A DNA stretch of 33,889 nt, taken from contig JNSD01000014.1 of NCBI GenBank assembly GCA_000754445.1, forward strand, positions 1-33,889. The letters are read 5' to 3'. This document shows, one piece after another, positions 25,223-33,710 of this stretch. The DNA is from an actinobacterium acMicro-4. Its GTDB lineage: Bacteria > Actinomycetota > Actinomycetes > Actinomycetales > Microbacteriaceae. The notes below the pieces were generated by a model. That model had not been told where the DNA came from, did not search any database, and was given only the letters and a program-made list of their open reading frames with translations. Positions within the stretch are counted from its first letter, which is position 1; each line of letters starts with the position of its first letter. Position numbers and translations under genes: made by a program.

Positions 25223-26050
25223 TCACTCCCCCACTCGATGAACTTGGAAAGTCCACGGGTCGGTATTCAGCTCGCTCACGGTGACCCCAACACCCAGCAT
25301 CGAACGAAGTTCCTCGGCTGCCCCGTCGAGCCAGAGCCACTCGGCGGCAAAGTGGGAGATGGTGATGAGGCTTGGCCCACCAAAAAGTTTGGCGTGCTCG
25401 CGAAACTCACTGGCCGGATGGTGGCGCAGGTCACTGGTGATGTACACGTCGCTATCGAGCACGGCTGGCTCCTGCAATAGGGAATCCCCGGCACCAGCAC
25501 ACACGGCCACCCGTGTCACTCGAGCGTCAGGTTCTCCAGCAATAACAGGGCCAACTGCGGTCTGCGGCAGGACCTCGCCAAGCGCGACGGCAAGCTCGTA
25601 GAGACTCATCTCTTGAGGGAGTGAGCCAACACGTCCCAGGCCATGCCCAGGTCGTGACCCTGGGACCACGGGCTCGTGCCCGACAACCCCAATCAGGTCA
25701 GCGAGTCGACTGGATGTTCCCGTGGGCACCACATCGGCGTTGGTGTGGGCCGAGTACAGCGCTATGCCAGCCCGAATGAGCTCGGCCACCACGTGGCCTT
25801 TATACGTGGATTCCGCAACACTCGTGACGCCCTTGAGTAGCAGAGGGTGGTGGGCAATGATCAGGTCGGCTCCAACCTCCCTGGCCTCTGCAATAGTCTC
25901 CGGCGTGACATCCACCACCAGGTGGATGGAGGCGATGGACTTCTGCGACGATCCCACCACGAGCCCGGGGGAATCCCACTCCTCCGCCCCGGATTCCGGC
26001 CAGAGCGTTTCGATCTGCGCGAGAACAGATTCCAGAGTGGGTTTAGCCAT
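25223..26050 (-). CDS. Nif3-like dinuclear metal-centre protein (DUF34/NIF3)
   Basis: This is a 275-residue member of the widespread NIF3 family, thought to form hexamers around a two-metal site. Metal ligands are visible as AHHPLL at 66-71, AHTNAD at 101-106 and the C-terminal ISHFAAEW. The N-terminal EEWDSPGLVVG matches the family entry motif. The biochemical function is debated (a GTP cyclohydrolase-like role has been proposed). The ATG overlaps the permease stop by 8 bases (ATGGCTAA), and its stop touches the coiled-coil gene, so it belongs to one transcription unit. Confidence 0.93.
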   Translation of the reverse strand: MAKPTLESVLAQIETLWPESGAEEWDSPGLVVGSSQKSIASIHLVVDVTPETIAEAREVGADLIIAHHPLLLKGVTSVAESTYKGHVVAELIRAGIALYSAHTNADVVPTGTSSRLADLIGVVGHEPVVPGSRPGHGLGRVGSLPQEMSLYELAVALGEVLPQTAVGPVIAGEPDARVTRVAVCAGAGDSLLQEPAVLDSDVYITSDLRHHPASEFREHAKLFGGPSLITISHFAAEWLWLDGAAEELRSMLGVGVTVSELNTDPWTFQVHRVGE

Positions 26051-28145
26051 GTGCCACCCGAGCAGTCTGGGCCCGCAGACCCAAGGCGGCTATAGCGCTC
26101 ACCAGTCCAGAGACGACAAGCGCGACCAGCACTCCCAACTGGCCAGAACTCAAATCACCAAAGCCTGCCATCTCCAACAGGGGCAGCAGGTATCCGAGCC
26201 AACCAAGCCACGAGACCGAGGAGGTAATCATGCCAAGACCTGCGCCGATGCCAAGAATTATTCCGGCTAGCGGCGCCACGCGCCATGCCGGCAGTGCTCC
26301 AGAGGCCACATCGTCAAGGCGCTTCGCCCCGAGTGCCACGTCGAGTGCGAAGCTTGCCCCCCACGCAGCCAGAACCACACCCGCGACATAGAGAAGGCTT
26401 GGGACATAACCGGCCACGGGTTGCTCCAGGGCAATCACAGCTGCCACGGCCGCGAGAGACACCACGGCAAAGATTGTTGTCGCCAACGGCCGCGAAATGC
26501 GCAGACCAGCCGAGAGGCTCGCCAAGCCGCCAGAGAAGAGTGCCAACGACGCAAGACCGACCAGCGGTAGGACTAGACCAATCAGCAGCGGTGCCGGATA
26601 CCACGGGGGCATATCAGCAGCTAGCGTGCCCACCGGATCAGTCACCAGCGTCAGGGCACTACGGGGCGAGCCGAGTGCCACCACAGCCACATAGGAGACA
26701 AAGACAAGAGTAGGGATCACCGCAACGAGCCCCGTCAGGGTGCCCACCGCACCGCGAGCGCTACCGCCACCCCGGTGATACCTGGCAAGGTCTCCTCCGG
26801 TGTGGCCAAGCAGCACCAACAGAACCGACAGCGCCAGAGAGCCAAGAGCCACAACCGGGAGGCCAGGGCTTGACCACCCTGTCACCCCAGCGAAGCTCAG
26901 GGTGGGGGCCGTGAGAAGAACAAAGCCAATAATTGCTGGCACCTGAACCCCGGCGCTGACATAGAGGCCAACCCGCAACACCCGCCCGCCCAACAGAGCA
27001 AGGGTGAGAACAATCCCGGCGATCACCACAGTCATCACCACGCGAAGAATCCACACCTCAAAGGGCCACCAACCAGCGCCGCTCACGATTCGCGTCGCCA
27101 GGGCCTCAGCCCCGACGACCAGAAGACCGACCAGAGCAATGCGAATGACAACAATCAACACCGAGGGCACCACGTTGCCGTGCCGGCCAAAGGTCATCTG
27201 AGCGGTGTGGAGGGTCGAGAGGCCAGTCCGGGCACCGGCATAGGCACTAGCTGCGACGAGCCCGCCGGAGAGGAGAGCTGCAGCGCCAAGAGAGACCACA
27301 GTCTCGACGAGCCCGAGCCCGCGCGAGACCAAGAACGCTCCGGCAACGATGCCCACAATCGGCGTCAGTGTGGCCCACCAACTCCAGAACAGCCCTGCGG
27401 TCGAGAGCACCCTGTGGTTGTCCGCAGTGGGCTCCAATCCGGTGTGGTCAAGGAGGGGCACATAGTACTCGAGAGGCTCTTCCCGAGCCGCACGAGTCCG
27501 GAGGGCCTCCACCTGGGGCTCGCCTTCGCCGTGGTTCAGTGGCCACGGGTCGTCGTCCACTGGCAGAGCGTCACGCTCCGGGGCATCGTCTGGCTCTGCC
27601 CCATCGTGGCCTGGAGCCTCCCCTTCGGGAGCTTCCCCCTCTGGCGAGTCGCCTCCATCAGCGGGGATGGGAGCGGCGGCGTCATGGGCTTCCCCGAGGT
27701 CGTCATCATCCTCGGTGACATCGGCGGGCTCAGGGGGGCCTCCACCGAAAAGAATTCGCTCGCGGGCGATTATCGCTTCAGCGAATTCGCCGCGTGTGGC
27801 CCGCGTGAGATCTGCCCACACGGTGAACGCTTCTTCCTCTTTTTCGCGCAGGGCGACCTGGGCTTCGAGCTCATTCATCATCTCGTCAGTGTTTCCCGCC
27901 GCGTCACCACTGAACTTGGACAGAATCTCTTCGTCGCTCAGCGATGTGCGAACCGGGGGAGCGAGGGCAGGACTTGGCATAAGAACAGCGGGGACGAGCG
28001 GCTCGACCGGAGCGCCAAAATCGTCAAAGTCCCCCATCACCGGCAGCGCGCCGGTAAACGCTGCGTCCTCAGCCGGTGGGGAAAAAGTCTTCCTGCGGGG
28101 ACCCCCGGTGTCCTCGCTGTCCTCAGGCAACTCACTGTCAACCAT
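26043..28145 (-). CDS. NCS1-like (cytosine/purine) permease with long acidic N-terminal domain
   Basis: The 700-residue protein has two parts. Residues 1-245 are cytoplasmic and rich in Asp, Glu, Pro and Ala, with a helical patch at about 88-133 and short PEGEA repeats near 168-176. Residues 246-695 form about 12 membrane segments. Features such as ARTGLSTLHTAQMTFGRHGN at 305-324 resemble the purine-cytosine permease (NCS1) family. The substrate is unknown and the family call is by pattern, hence moderate confidence. The ATG lies three bases after the EamA stop, and the gene overlaps the Nif3 gene by 8 bases. The N-terminal extension is unusual for a transporter and could bind a partner or act as a regulatory domain. 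Confidence 0.75.
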   Translation of the reverse strand: MVDSELPEDSEDTGGPRRKTFSPPAEDAAFTGALPVMGDFDDFGAPVEPLVPAVLMPSPALAPPVRTSLSDEEILSKFSGDAAGNTDEMMNELEAQVALREKEEEAFTVWADLTRATRGEFAEAIIARERILFGGGPPEPADVTEDDDDLGEAHDAAAPIPADGGDSPEGEAPEGEAPGHDGAEPDDAPERDALPVDDDPWPLNHGEGEPQVEALRTRAAREEPLEYYVPLLDHTGLEPTADNHRVLSTAGLFWSWWATLTPIVGIVAGAFLVSRGLGLVETVVSLGAAALLSGGLVAASAYAGARTGLSTLHTAQMTFGRHGNVVPSVLIVVIRIALVGLLVVGAEALATRIVSGAGWWPFEVWILRVVMTVVIAGIVLTLALLGGRVLRVGLYVSAGVQVPAIIGFVLLTAPTLSFAGVTGWSSPGLPVVALGSLALSVLLVLLGHTGGDLARYHRGGGSARGAVGTLTGLVAVIPTLVFVSYVAVVALGSPRSALTLVTDPVGTLAADMPPWYPAPLLIGLVLPLVGLASLALFSGGLASLSAGLRISRPLATTIFAVVSLAAVAAVIALEQPVAGYVPSLLYVAGVVLAAWGASFALDVALGAKRLDDVASGALPAWRVAPLAGIILGIGAGLGMITSSVSWLGWLGYLLPLLEMAGFGDLSSGQLGVLVALVVSGLVSAIAALGLRAQTARVAHG

Positions 28146-28148
28146 GGT

Positions 28149-29051
28149 CTAAGAATAGGCGTTCTTGGGGGATGCTCGCGCCCCGTTGTCACGAGAGAGA
28201 ACAACCATCGCACCCAGTACAGCGAGGCCGCCCACCCACGCGAGTGGTCCTAGTCTTTCGCCCACGAGTGCAACGGCCAGGACCCCAGCGACTAGTGGTT
28301 CTAGGAGCGCGACCGAAGCAACCGTGCTCGAGCGCAACGTCTTGAGAGCGAGAGAGAACGCCACATACGCAAGAACCATAGGACCAAGAACGAGGTATCC
28401 GACGAGGGCAACGTGAAGACCCGACGCAAAAATCCCTGCCCCGGTGACTAGCAATACCACCAGAAGAACCGGCGAGGCTCCCCCGAACATCGCTCCGATG
28501 ACTGCTCGCGGAGTGTGGCCTCGCTCAATCAAACGTCCGAACGCATAGGTATAGAGCCCATAGGCCCCGCCGGCAACCACCGCCAGCACCACTCCCAGTG
28601 CGACATTGCTCTCGCGACCACCGCCGAGATCGACTTTGGCTAAACTCATGAGCGCGATTCCAGCGAGCGCAACAGCGGAGGAGAACCACCAGAGGCGAGA
28701 GGGCGCGGAGCGATCCACCCCCCACTCCAGGAGGGCGACGGCTAGTGGCCCAAGACCCAAGGCAATGAGGTTGCCCAGAGCGATGCCCGCTTGGGACATT
28801 CCCCAATAGAACGTCAACGGGTAGACCACAACGCCCACAATCCCGAGCACGGACCACAGTGTGGCGCCACCATCGCGGAGGAGCGCCAGGCTGGATGACC
28901 CGCCGAGCAGCCCAAGGACGACGCCGCCAATTCCCATTGTCGCTGCACCAATCGCGAGCGGTGAAACCTCAGGGCCAAGCCAAAAAGCTGCGGTGCCGGT
29001 GGTGCCCCACAGCAGAGCAGCAATCATCACCAACACCACAGGTCGTGACAC
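28149..29051 (-). CDS. EamA/DMT-family transporter (RhtA-like exporter)
   Basis: This 300-residue inner-membrane protein has ten predicted membrane segments made of two EamA repeats (about 5-135 and 150-285), the drug/metabolite transporter fold. The start block MIAALLWGTTGTAAFWLGP and the end of the second repeat (LLEPLVAGVLAVALVGERLGPLAWVGG) are typical. Relatives export amino acids or other metabolites, but the substrate here is unknown. The start is GTG with GAGAGG five bases upstream. It heads the minus-strand run that continues through the permease, Nif3, coiled-coil and RNase H genes. Confidence 0.93.
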   Translation of the reverse strand: MSRPVVLVMIAALLWGTTGTAAFWLGPEVSPLAIGAATMGIGGVVLGLLGGSSSLALLRDGGATLWSVLGIVGVVVYPLTFYWGMSQAGIALGNLIALGLGPLAVALLEWGVDRSAPSRLWWFSSAVALAGIALMSLAKVDLGGGRESNVALGVVLAVVAGGAYGLYTYAFGRLIERGHTPRAVIGAMFGGASPVLLVVLLVTGAGIFASGLHVALVGYLVLGPMVLAYVAFSLALKTLRSSTVASVALLEPLVAGVLAVALVGERLGPLAWVGGLAVLGAMVVLSRDNGARASPKNAYS

Positions 29052-29075
29052 GATGGCCTCTCTGGTGACTGAACT

Positions 29076-29093
29076 AGTCTTGGAAATAAGACT
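29076..29093. repeat. Inverted repeat AGTCTT-N6-AAGACT between divergent genes
   Basis: Perfect 6-base arms with a 6-base centre (GGAAAT) lie midway between the EamA gene and the diverging small membrane protein gene. The size and place suit a dimeric repressor site for both promoters, but six-base arms can occur by chance. Confidence 0.35.
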
Positions 29094-29113
29094 TCACAGA
29101 TTGCAAGGACATC

Positions 29114-29452
29114 ATGACATCTGAGCACACCACCTCGTGGCACCAACTTCGCACCACCTTGGTCATCTCGCAGCTTGGACCCACGATTCTTCTCATTACC
29201 ACGGTCACTCTGCTGCAGTTTGGTTTGGGGCAGACGGATCTCTCCATTCGCATCGCCGCGGCAGGCATTCTGCTGGCCTCAGGAATTTTGGGCGCGCTCG
29301 TTCAGTTCCAGGTCGCATCAGAGGCCCAGGAGCTCTCTGGAAAATCTGGAGTGGCTCGCGCCAGTGCCCGCTGGATGTGGGTGGTGAAGTACGTAACCCC
29401 CACCATTTTCGTCGGCATCTACCTCGCCCTGATGGTGGCGCTGTTCGCCTAA
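29114..29452 (+). CDS. Small membrane protein of unknown function
   Basis: I do not recognise this 112-residue protein. It has three probable membrane segments (about 15-36, 45-68 and 91-112) joined by a short polar loop, ending right at the membrane, with no conserved catalytic motif. The ATG has AAGGA four bases upstream, and codon use resembles the neighbours. It diverges from the EamA transporter gene across 62 bases and its stop lies 5 bases before the tRNA-Val gene of the opposite strand. Confidence 0.75.
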   Translation: MTSEHTTSWHQLRTTLVISQLGPTILLITTVTLLQFGLGQTDLSIRIAAAGILLASGILGALVQFQVASEAQELSGKSGVARASARWMWVVKYVTPTIFVGIYLALMVALFA

Positions 29453-29456
29453 AATC

Positions 29457-29533
29457 TGGTGGGCCCGGAGGGACTCGAACCCCCGACATCCACGGTGTAA
29501 ACGTGGCGCTCTAACCAACTGAGCTACAAGCCC
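29457..29533 (-). tRNA. tRNA-Val (anticodon UAC)
   Basis: On the minus strand the sequence folds as a standard cloverleaf. The acceptor arm pairs GGGCTTG with CGGGCCC (two G-T pairs), and the D-arm region is TAGCTCAGTTGGTTAGAGCG. The anticodon stem is CCACG/CGTGG with loop TTTACAC (anticodon TAC), and the T arm is GGGGGTTCGAGTCCCTC. The discriminator is A and the CCA end is encoded (29457-29459). It reads GUA and, by wobble, other valine codons. Confidence 0.98.
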
Positions 29534-29541
29534 AACGCCCC

Positions 29542-29547
29542 ATCGTA
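29542..29547 (-). promoter_or_regulatory. Candidate -10 box (TACGAT) for tRNA-Val
   Basis: On the minus strand TACGAT lies eight bases before the 5' end of the tRNA, which would give an almost leaderless precursor. No clear -35 is visible. Confidence 0.35.
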
Positions 29548-29576
29548 AACCACTTTTGGGTCCGCGTCTGTCTCTG

Positions 29577-29603
29577 TTGACTCTCGGAGTGGATGACTAG
29601 ACT
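29577..29603 (+). promoter_or_regulatory. Candidate aceE promoter (TTGACT-15-TAGACT)
   Basis: TTGACT (29577-29582) and TAGACT (29598-29603) point at aceE, but the 15-base spacing is shorter than ideal. The expected start near 29611 would give a leader of about 60 bases. It is the best candidate in the 139 bases between the tRNA and aceE, which otherwise hold nothing I recognise. Confidence 0.4.
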
Positions 29604-29672
29604 GGTGGCTCATATGTGCTGGCGATCCCGGCGCGTGTGTTCCCGATCTACCACAACCAGGAAGAGGTCAGG

Positions 29673-32402
29673 GTGGCTGTCAACGACCAAGACCCATACT
29701 CGTTCAACCAGATGGACTCTGACCCAGCAGAAACCAGCGAGTGGCGCGAATCCCTTGATTCGGTCGTAGCGCATTCTGGGCACCAGCGTGGCCGAGAGAT
29801 CATGCTGAGCTTGCTCAAGCGCTCTAAAGAGCTGCACCTGGGCGTTCCAATGGTCCCGACCACCGATTATCTGAACACCATCGCACCGGAGAACGAACCC
29901 GAGTTCCCGGGTGATGAAGACATTGAACGTCGCTATCGGGCGTGGATTCGCTGGAACGCAGCCATTACCGTTCACCGCGCCCAGCGACCGGGCATCGGCG
30001 TGGGTGGCCACATCTCCACCTACGCGTCCTCCGCAGCCCTCTACGAGGTGGGCCACAACCATTTCTTCCGCGGACAAGACCACCCCGGTGGCGGCGACCA
30101 GATCTTCTACCAGGGCCATGCCTCGCCAGGTATGTATGCCAGGGCCTTCCTCGAGGGGCGCATCAGTAGCGACCAGCTCGATGGCTTTCGCCAAGAGAAG
30201 TCCCACCCCAGTGGCGGTCTGTCGTCGTATCCCCACCCGCGTCTCATGCCGGAGTTCTGGCAGTTCCCCACAGTGTCAATGGGTCTTGGACCCATCAATG
30301 CCATCTATCAGGCTCAGGTCAACCGCTATGTGCACAACCGCGGTATCAAGGACACCAGCCAGCAACGCGTGTGGGCCTTTTTGGGCGATGGCGAAATGGA
30401 CGAAGTGGAAAGCCGTGGTGCGCTCCAGCTCGCCGCCAACGACGACCTCGACAACCTGACCTTTGTTGTGAACTGCAACCTGCAGCGCCTCGATGGCCCT
30501 GTTCGCGGCAACGGAAAAATAATCCAAGAGCTTGAGAGCTTCTTCCGCGGGGCAGGTTGGAACGTCATCAAGGTCGTCTGGGGCCGCGAATGGGACGCGC
30601 TCCTGCAGGCTGATACCGAGGGTGCACTGCGGGATTTGATGAACCGCACTCCAGATGGTGACTACCAAACCTTCAAGGCCGAAAACGGTGCCTACATTCG
30701 GGAGAACTTCTTTGGTCGCGACCCTAAAGCTTTGGCCATGGTCGCACACATGAGTGACGACGACATCTGGAACCTCAAACGTGGTGGTCACGACTATCGC
30801 AAGGTCTATGCCGCGTTTAAGGCTGCTACGGAGCACAAGGGCCAACCCACCGTCATCCTTGCTAAGACGGTCAAGGGCTACGGCCTTGGCCCAAGCTTCG
30901 AAGGCCGAAACGCCACTCACCAAATGAAGAAGCTGACTCTCGAGAACTTGAAAGCGTTCCGCGATGACATGCGAATTCCGATTTCGGACGCAGCCCTCGA
31001 GGCGGATGTCTATCGGCCTCCCTACTACCACCCTGGTGAGCACGACGAAGCTATTGCGTATCTGCACGAGCGCCGCCGAGCACTCGGTGGCTACCTTCCG
31101 GAGCGGCGCTCCCGCTACACGCAGGTGAGTCTTCCCGATAGCTCTGTCTATGAACCAGCAGCAAAGGGCTCTGGCAAACAAGAGGTCGCAAGCACCATGG
31201 CCTTTGCGCGCCTCCTCAAGGACCTCCTCAAGAACAAGGATTTTGGCCACCGCTTGGTACCCATCATTCCCGATGAGGCCCGCACCTTTGGTATGGATGC
31301 CTACTTCCCTACATCCAAGATTTACAACCCCCACGGCCAGAGCTACACCTCGGTCGACCGCGAGTTACTGCTGGCCTATAAGGAAAGCCCCGAGGGGCAG
31401 ATTTTGCACACCGGAATCAACGAAGCGGGAGCATTCGCTGCGTTTACGGCGGTAGGCACAAGCTACGCGACCCTCGGCGCACCGATGGTCCCGATCTACG
31501 TGTTCTACTCCATGTTTGGATTCCAGCGCACGGGCGATGCCATATGGGCTGCCGGAGACCAAATGGCCAGAGGCTTCATCATGGGTGCCACCGCTGGTCG
31601 CACCACTCTCACCGGCGAGGGCCTCCAGCACGCGGATGGTCACTCGCCGCTGCTGGCATCAACCAACCATGCCGTCATCACCTACGACCCTGCCTACGCC
31701 TACGAGATCGCCCACATCGTGAAGGCCGGACTCGAGCGCATGTATGGCGGGTCCCATCCCGACCCGAACGTCATGTACTACCTGACGATTTACAACGAGC
31801 CCATGGTTCAGCCAGAAGAACCCGCCAACCTGGATGTTGAGGGCCTGCTGAAGGGTCTCTACCTTCTCAAGCCCGCAGCACGCCAGAGTGGTCCCCGCGC
31901 TTCTATCCTCGCCTCCGGCGTGGGTGTGCCTTGGGCATTGGAGGCTCAAGGCCTGCTGGCCGCTGACTGGGGTGTGAGCGCTGATGTCTGGTCAGTCACC
32001 TCCTGGAACGAGTTGCGCAAAGACGGCGTCGCCGCCGAGCGCCACAACTTCCTGCATCCCGACCAGCCCGCGCAGGTCCCCTACGTCACCCAGAAACTCC
32101 AGGGGGCCCCGGGTCCCTTCGTGGCGGTGAGCGACTTCACTCACGCAGTCCAAGACCAAATTCGCGAGTTTGTGCCGGGCACCTACCTGACTCTCGGCGC
32201 TGATGGGTTTGGCTTCAGTGACACGAGAGCCGCCGCCAGACGGCACTTTGCTATCGATGGCCCCTCGGTGGTGGTGCGGGTGTTGCAGCAATTGGCGAAA
32301 GAAGGCCTTGTGCCGGCCGGGTCCCACCAGGGCGCAATCGAGAAATATCACCTCCTCGATGTCAATGCGGGAACGAGCGGTGCTACCGGCGGCGACGCCT
32401 AG
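29673..32402 (+). CDS. aceE: Pyruvate dehydrogenase E1 component, homodimeric type
   Basis: This ThDP-dependent enzyme decarboxylates pyruvate and passes the acetyl group to the E2 lipoyl domain, feeding acetyl-CoA to the TCA cycle and lipid synthesis. The 909-residue protein matches the single-chain E1 of actinobacteria and gamma-proteobacteria. The ThDP/Mg motif runs from GDGE at 238-241 to the NCNLQ block ending near 270, and the N-terminal [11 protein letters not shown] block and the [16 protein letters not shown] segment are typical. GTG at 29673-29675 is chosen because GAGG lies a few bases upstream and the family starts here; an earlier ATG would add 19 unrelated residues. The genes downstream start the fatty-acid cluster. 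Confidence 0.97.
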   Translation: MAVNDQDPYSFNQMDSDPAETSEWRESLDSVVAHSGHQRGREIMLSLLKRSKELHLGVPMVPTTDYLNTIAPENEPEFPGDEDIERRYRAWIRWNAAITVHRAQRPGIGVGGHISTYASSAALYEVGHNHFFRGQDHPGGGDQIFYQGHASPGMYARAFLEGRISSDQLDGFRQEKSHPSGGLSSYPHPRLMPEFWQFPTVSMGLGPINAIYQAQVNRYVHNRGIKDTSQQRVWAFLGDGEMDEVESRGALQLAANDDLDNLTFVVNCNLQRLDGPVRGNGKIIQELESFFRGAGWNVIKVVWGREWDALLQADTEGALRDLMNRTPDGDYQTFKAENGAYIRENFFGRDPKALAMVAHMSDDDIWNLKRGGHDYRKVYAAFKAATEHKGQPTVILAKTVKGYGLGPSFEGRNATHQMKKLTLENLKAFRDDMRIPISDAALEADVYRPPYYHPGEHDEAIAYLHERRRALGGYLPERRSRYTQVSLPDSSVYEPAAKGSGKQEVASTMAFARLLKDLLKNKDFGHRLVPIIPDEARTFGMDAYFPTSKIYNPHGQSYTSVDRELLLAYKESPEGQILHTGINEAGAFAAFTAVGTSYATLGAPMVPIYVFYSMFGFQRTGDAIWAAGDQMARGFIMGATAGRTTLTGEGLQHADGHSPLLASTNHAVITYDPAYAYEIAHIVKAGLERMYGGSHPDPNVMYYLTIYNEPMVQPEEPANLDVEGLLKGLYLLKPAARQSGPRASILASGVGVPWALEAQGLLAADWGVSADVWSVTSWNELRKDGVAAERHNFLHPDQPAQVPYVTQKLQGAPGPFVAVSDFTHAVQDQIREFVPGTYLTLGADGFGFSDTRAAARRHFAIDGPSVVVRVLQQLAKEGLVPAGSHQGAIEKYHLLDVNAGTSGATGGDA

Positions 32403-32434
32403 TCCAGCTGGCCACTAAAGATTCGAGGAATCCC

Positions 32435-33631
32435 ATGAGCCAGTCCATGACAAAGAAACAAACACTGTCATGGCTGCGCAATGTCTCGGGCGACATGGCC
32501 ACAGCCACTCTTGCGAGGCTTGACGCAACACTCCCCTGGTATCGGGATATGCCCCCTGGGCGGCGCTCGGCTGTGGGCATGGTCGCCCAGACCGGCATTA
32601 GCTCGTTCATTAGTTGGTATGAGGACCCCGCGTCCACCCCGTGGATAGCCTCCGACGTATTCGGCGTGGCACCGAGAGAACTCCTGCGCTCGGTCAGCCT
32701 TCAACAGACCCTTCAGCTGATTAAGGTCACCGTCGAAGTGGTCGAAAATCACCTTCGCGAAGCTCCGGAGGATCTGCGCGAAGCCATACTTCTCTATTCC
32801 CGTGAGATTGCCTTTGGCGCCGCCGATGTCTATGCCAGGGCCGCGGAAGCGCGGGGGCTCTGGGACGCGAGGCTAGAAGCGCTCGTCGTCGATTCAATCC
32901 TGAGCGGTGAATACGACCAAGAGCTCCCCTCCCGCATTGCGGCACTCGGCTGGACCGGCCACGGAGAAGTGTGCGTCCTGGTGGGAACGAGTCCTCGCAT
33001 GGTGGATGTGGATCAGATCAGGCGCACCGCCCGACACCACAACGCCGACGTATTGGTGGGCGTTCAAGGTAATCGACTGGTTGTGGTGATCGGGCAGCGT
33101 CTCGACGACGACCATGATCCGCGCGAACACCAGTCTTTCGTTGAGATTGCTCAGGCACTCGATGAGAGCTTTGGCCCGGGCCACTTCGTCATTGGGCCGA
33201 CCGTTGCCGCTGTCGTTGACGCTGTCAAGAGTGCCAAAGCTGCTCTTGCTGGTTTCTCGGTGGCCAAGAGTTGGCGCAGTGCCGGCCGCCCTTTGGCGGC
33301 CGATGACCTCCTGCCAGAGCGCGCACTGGCAGGGGACCCGTTAGCCAGGCGGAAGTTGATTGCAAGTATTTATGAACCGCTTCGCGATCACCCACTGGAT
33401 TTGCTCGGAACCGTGTGGACATACTTTGAGACGGGGCATTCTCTGGAGGCAACCGCCCGTGAACTGTTCGTGCACCCGAACACTGTGCGCTATCGCCTGA
33501 AGAAGGTCTCCGAAGTGCTCGATTGGGACCCCGGCGCGCCCCGCGATGCTCTGACCCTTCACTTAGCCATCATCCTTGGCGCGATGAGCGAGCCCAACAC
33601 TCCTCCCCGGGTGTCTGGCTCATCACTGTAG
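32435..33631 (+). CDS. PucR-family transcription regulator, FasR-like (fatty-acid synthesis)
   Basis: This 398-residue regulator has an N-terminal sensing region (about 1-150), a central GGDEF-like PucR domain (about 155-290) and a C-terminal PucR-type helix-turn-helix at about 325-372 (GHSLEATARELFVHPNTVRYRL). In Streptomyces coelicolor a PucR-like protein, FasR, encoded directly before fabD activates the fabD-fabH-acpP-fabF operon. This gene has the same position and architecture. The ATG has GAGGAA four bases upstream. It follows aceE by 32 bases and may be cotranscribed. A cluster of TGTAG repeats starts at its stop codon. Confidence 0.9.
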   Translation: MSQSMTKKQTLSWLRNVSGDMATATLARLDATLPWYRDMPPGRRSAVGMVAQTGISSFISWYEDPASTPWIASDVFGVAPRELLRSVSLQQTLQLIKVTVEVVENHLREAPEDLREAILLYSREIAFGAADVYARAAEARGLWDARLEALVVDSILSGEYDQELPSRIAALGWTGHGEVCVLVGTSPRMVDVDQIRRTARHHNADVLVGVQGNRLVVVIGQRLDDDHDPREHQSFVEIAQALDESFGPGHFVIGPTVAAVVDAVKSAKAALAGFSVAKSWRSAGRPLAADDLLPERALAGDPLARRKLIASIYEPLRDHPLDLLGTVWTYFETGHSLEATARELFVHPNTVRYRLKKVSEVLDWDPGAPRDALTLHLAIILGAMSEPNTPPRVSGSSL

Positions 33632-33663
33632 ATTGCCTACAGCGATTTACCGGAGTTGTAGGC
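33626..33663. promoter_or_regulatory. TGTAG/CTACA repeat cluster upstream of fabD, possible operator
   Basis: CTGTAG (33626-33631) and CTACAG (33637-33642) form a perfect inverted repeat over the regulator's stop codon. GCCTACA (33635-33641) also pairs with TGTAGGC (33657-33663) across 15 bases. The first and third TGTAG copies are 30 bases apart, about three helix turns. The cluster lies about 50-85 bases before the fabD ATG. It could be the binding site of the neighbouring regulator or a hairpin ending its message. Confidence 0.5.
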
Positions 33664-33710
33664 CGGGTCGCACCAAGGTTTTCCCCTGAACCCCTAAGAA
33701 ACTGGAATCT

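Noticed and set aside
27180-28253. A plus-strand open frame of about 357 codons across the NCS1-like permease and EamA genes
   Set aside because: Its composition is the mirror of the acidic N-terminal coding region on the other strand, and it has no start signal or known domain.
29613-29765. An ATG open frame beginning MCWRSRR upstream of and overlapping the aceE start, as a possible leader peptide
   Set aside because: It runs deep into aceE in another frame, has no ribosome site and no attenuator structure follows.
30276-31334. A long open frame on the minus strand inside aceE
   Set aside because: It is antisense to the conserved ThDP-binding core of aceE and shows no family features of its own.
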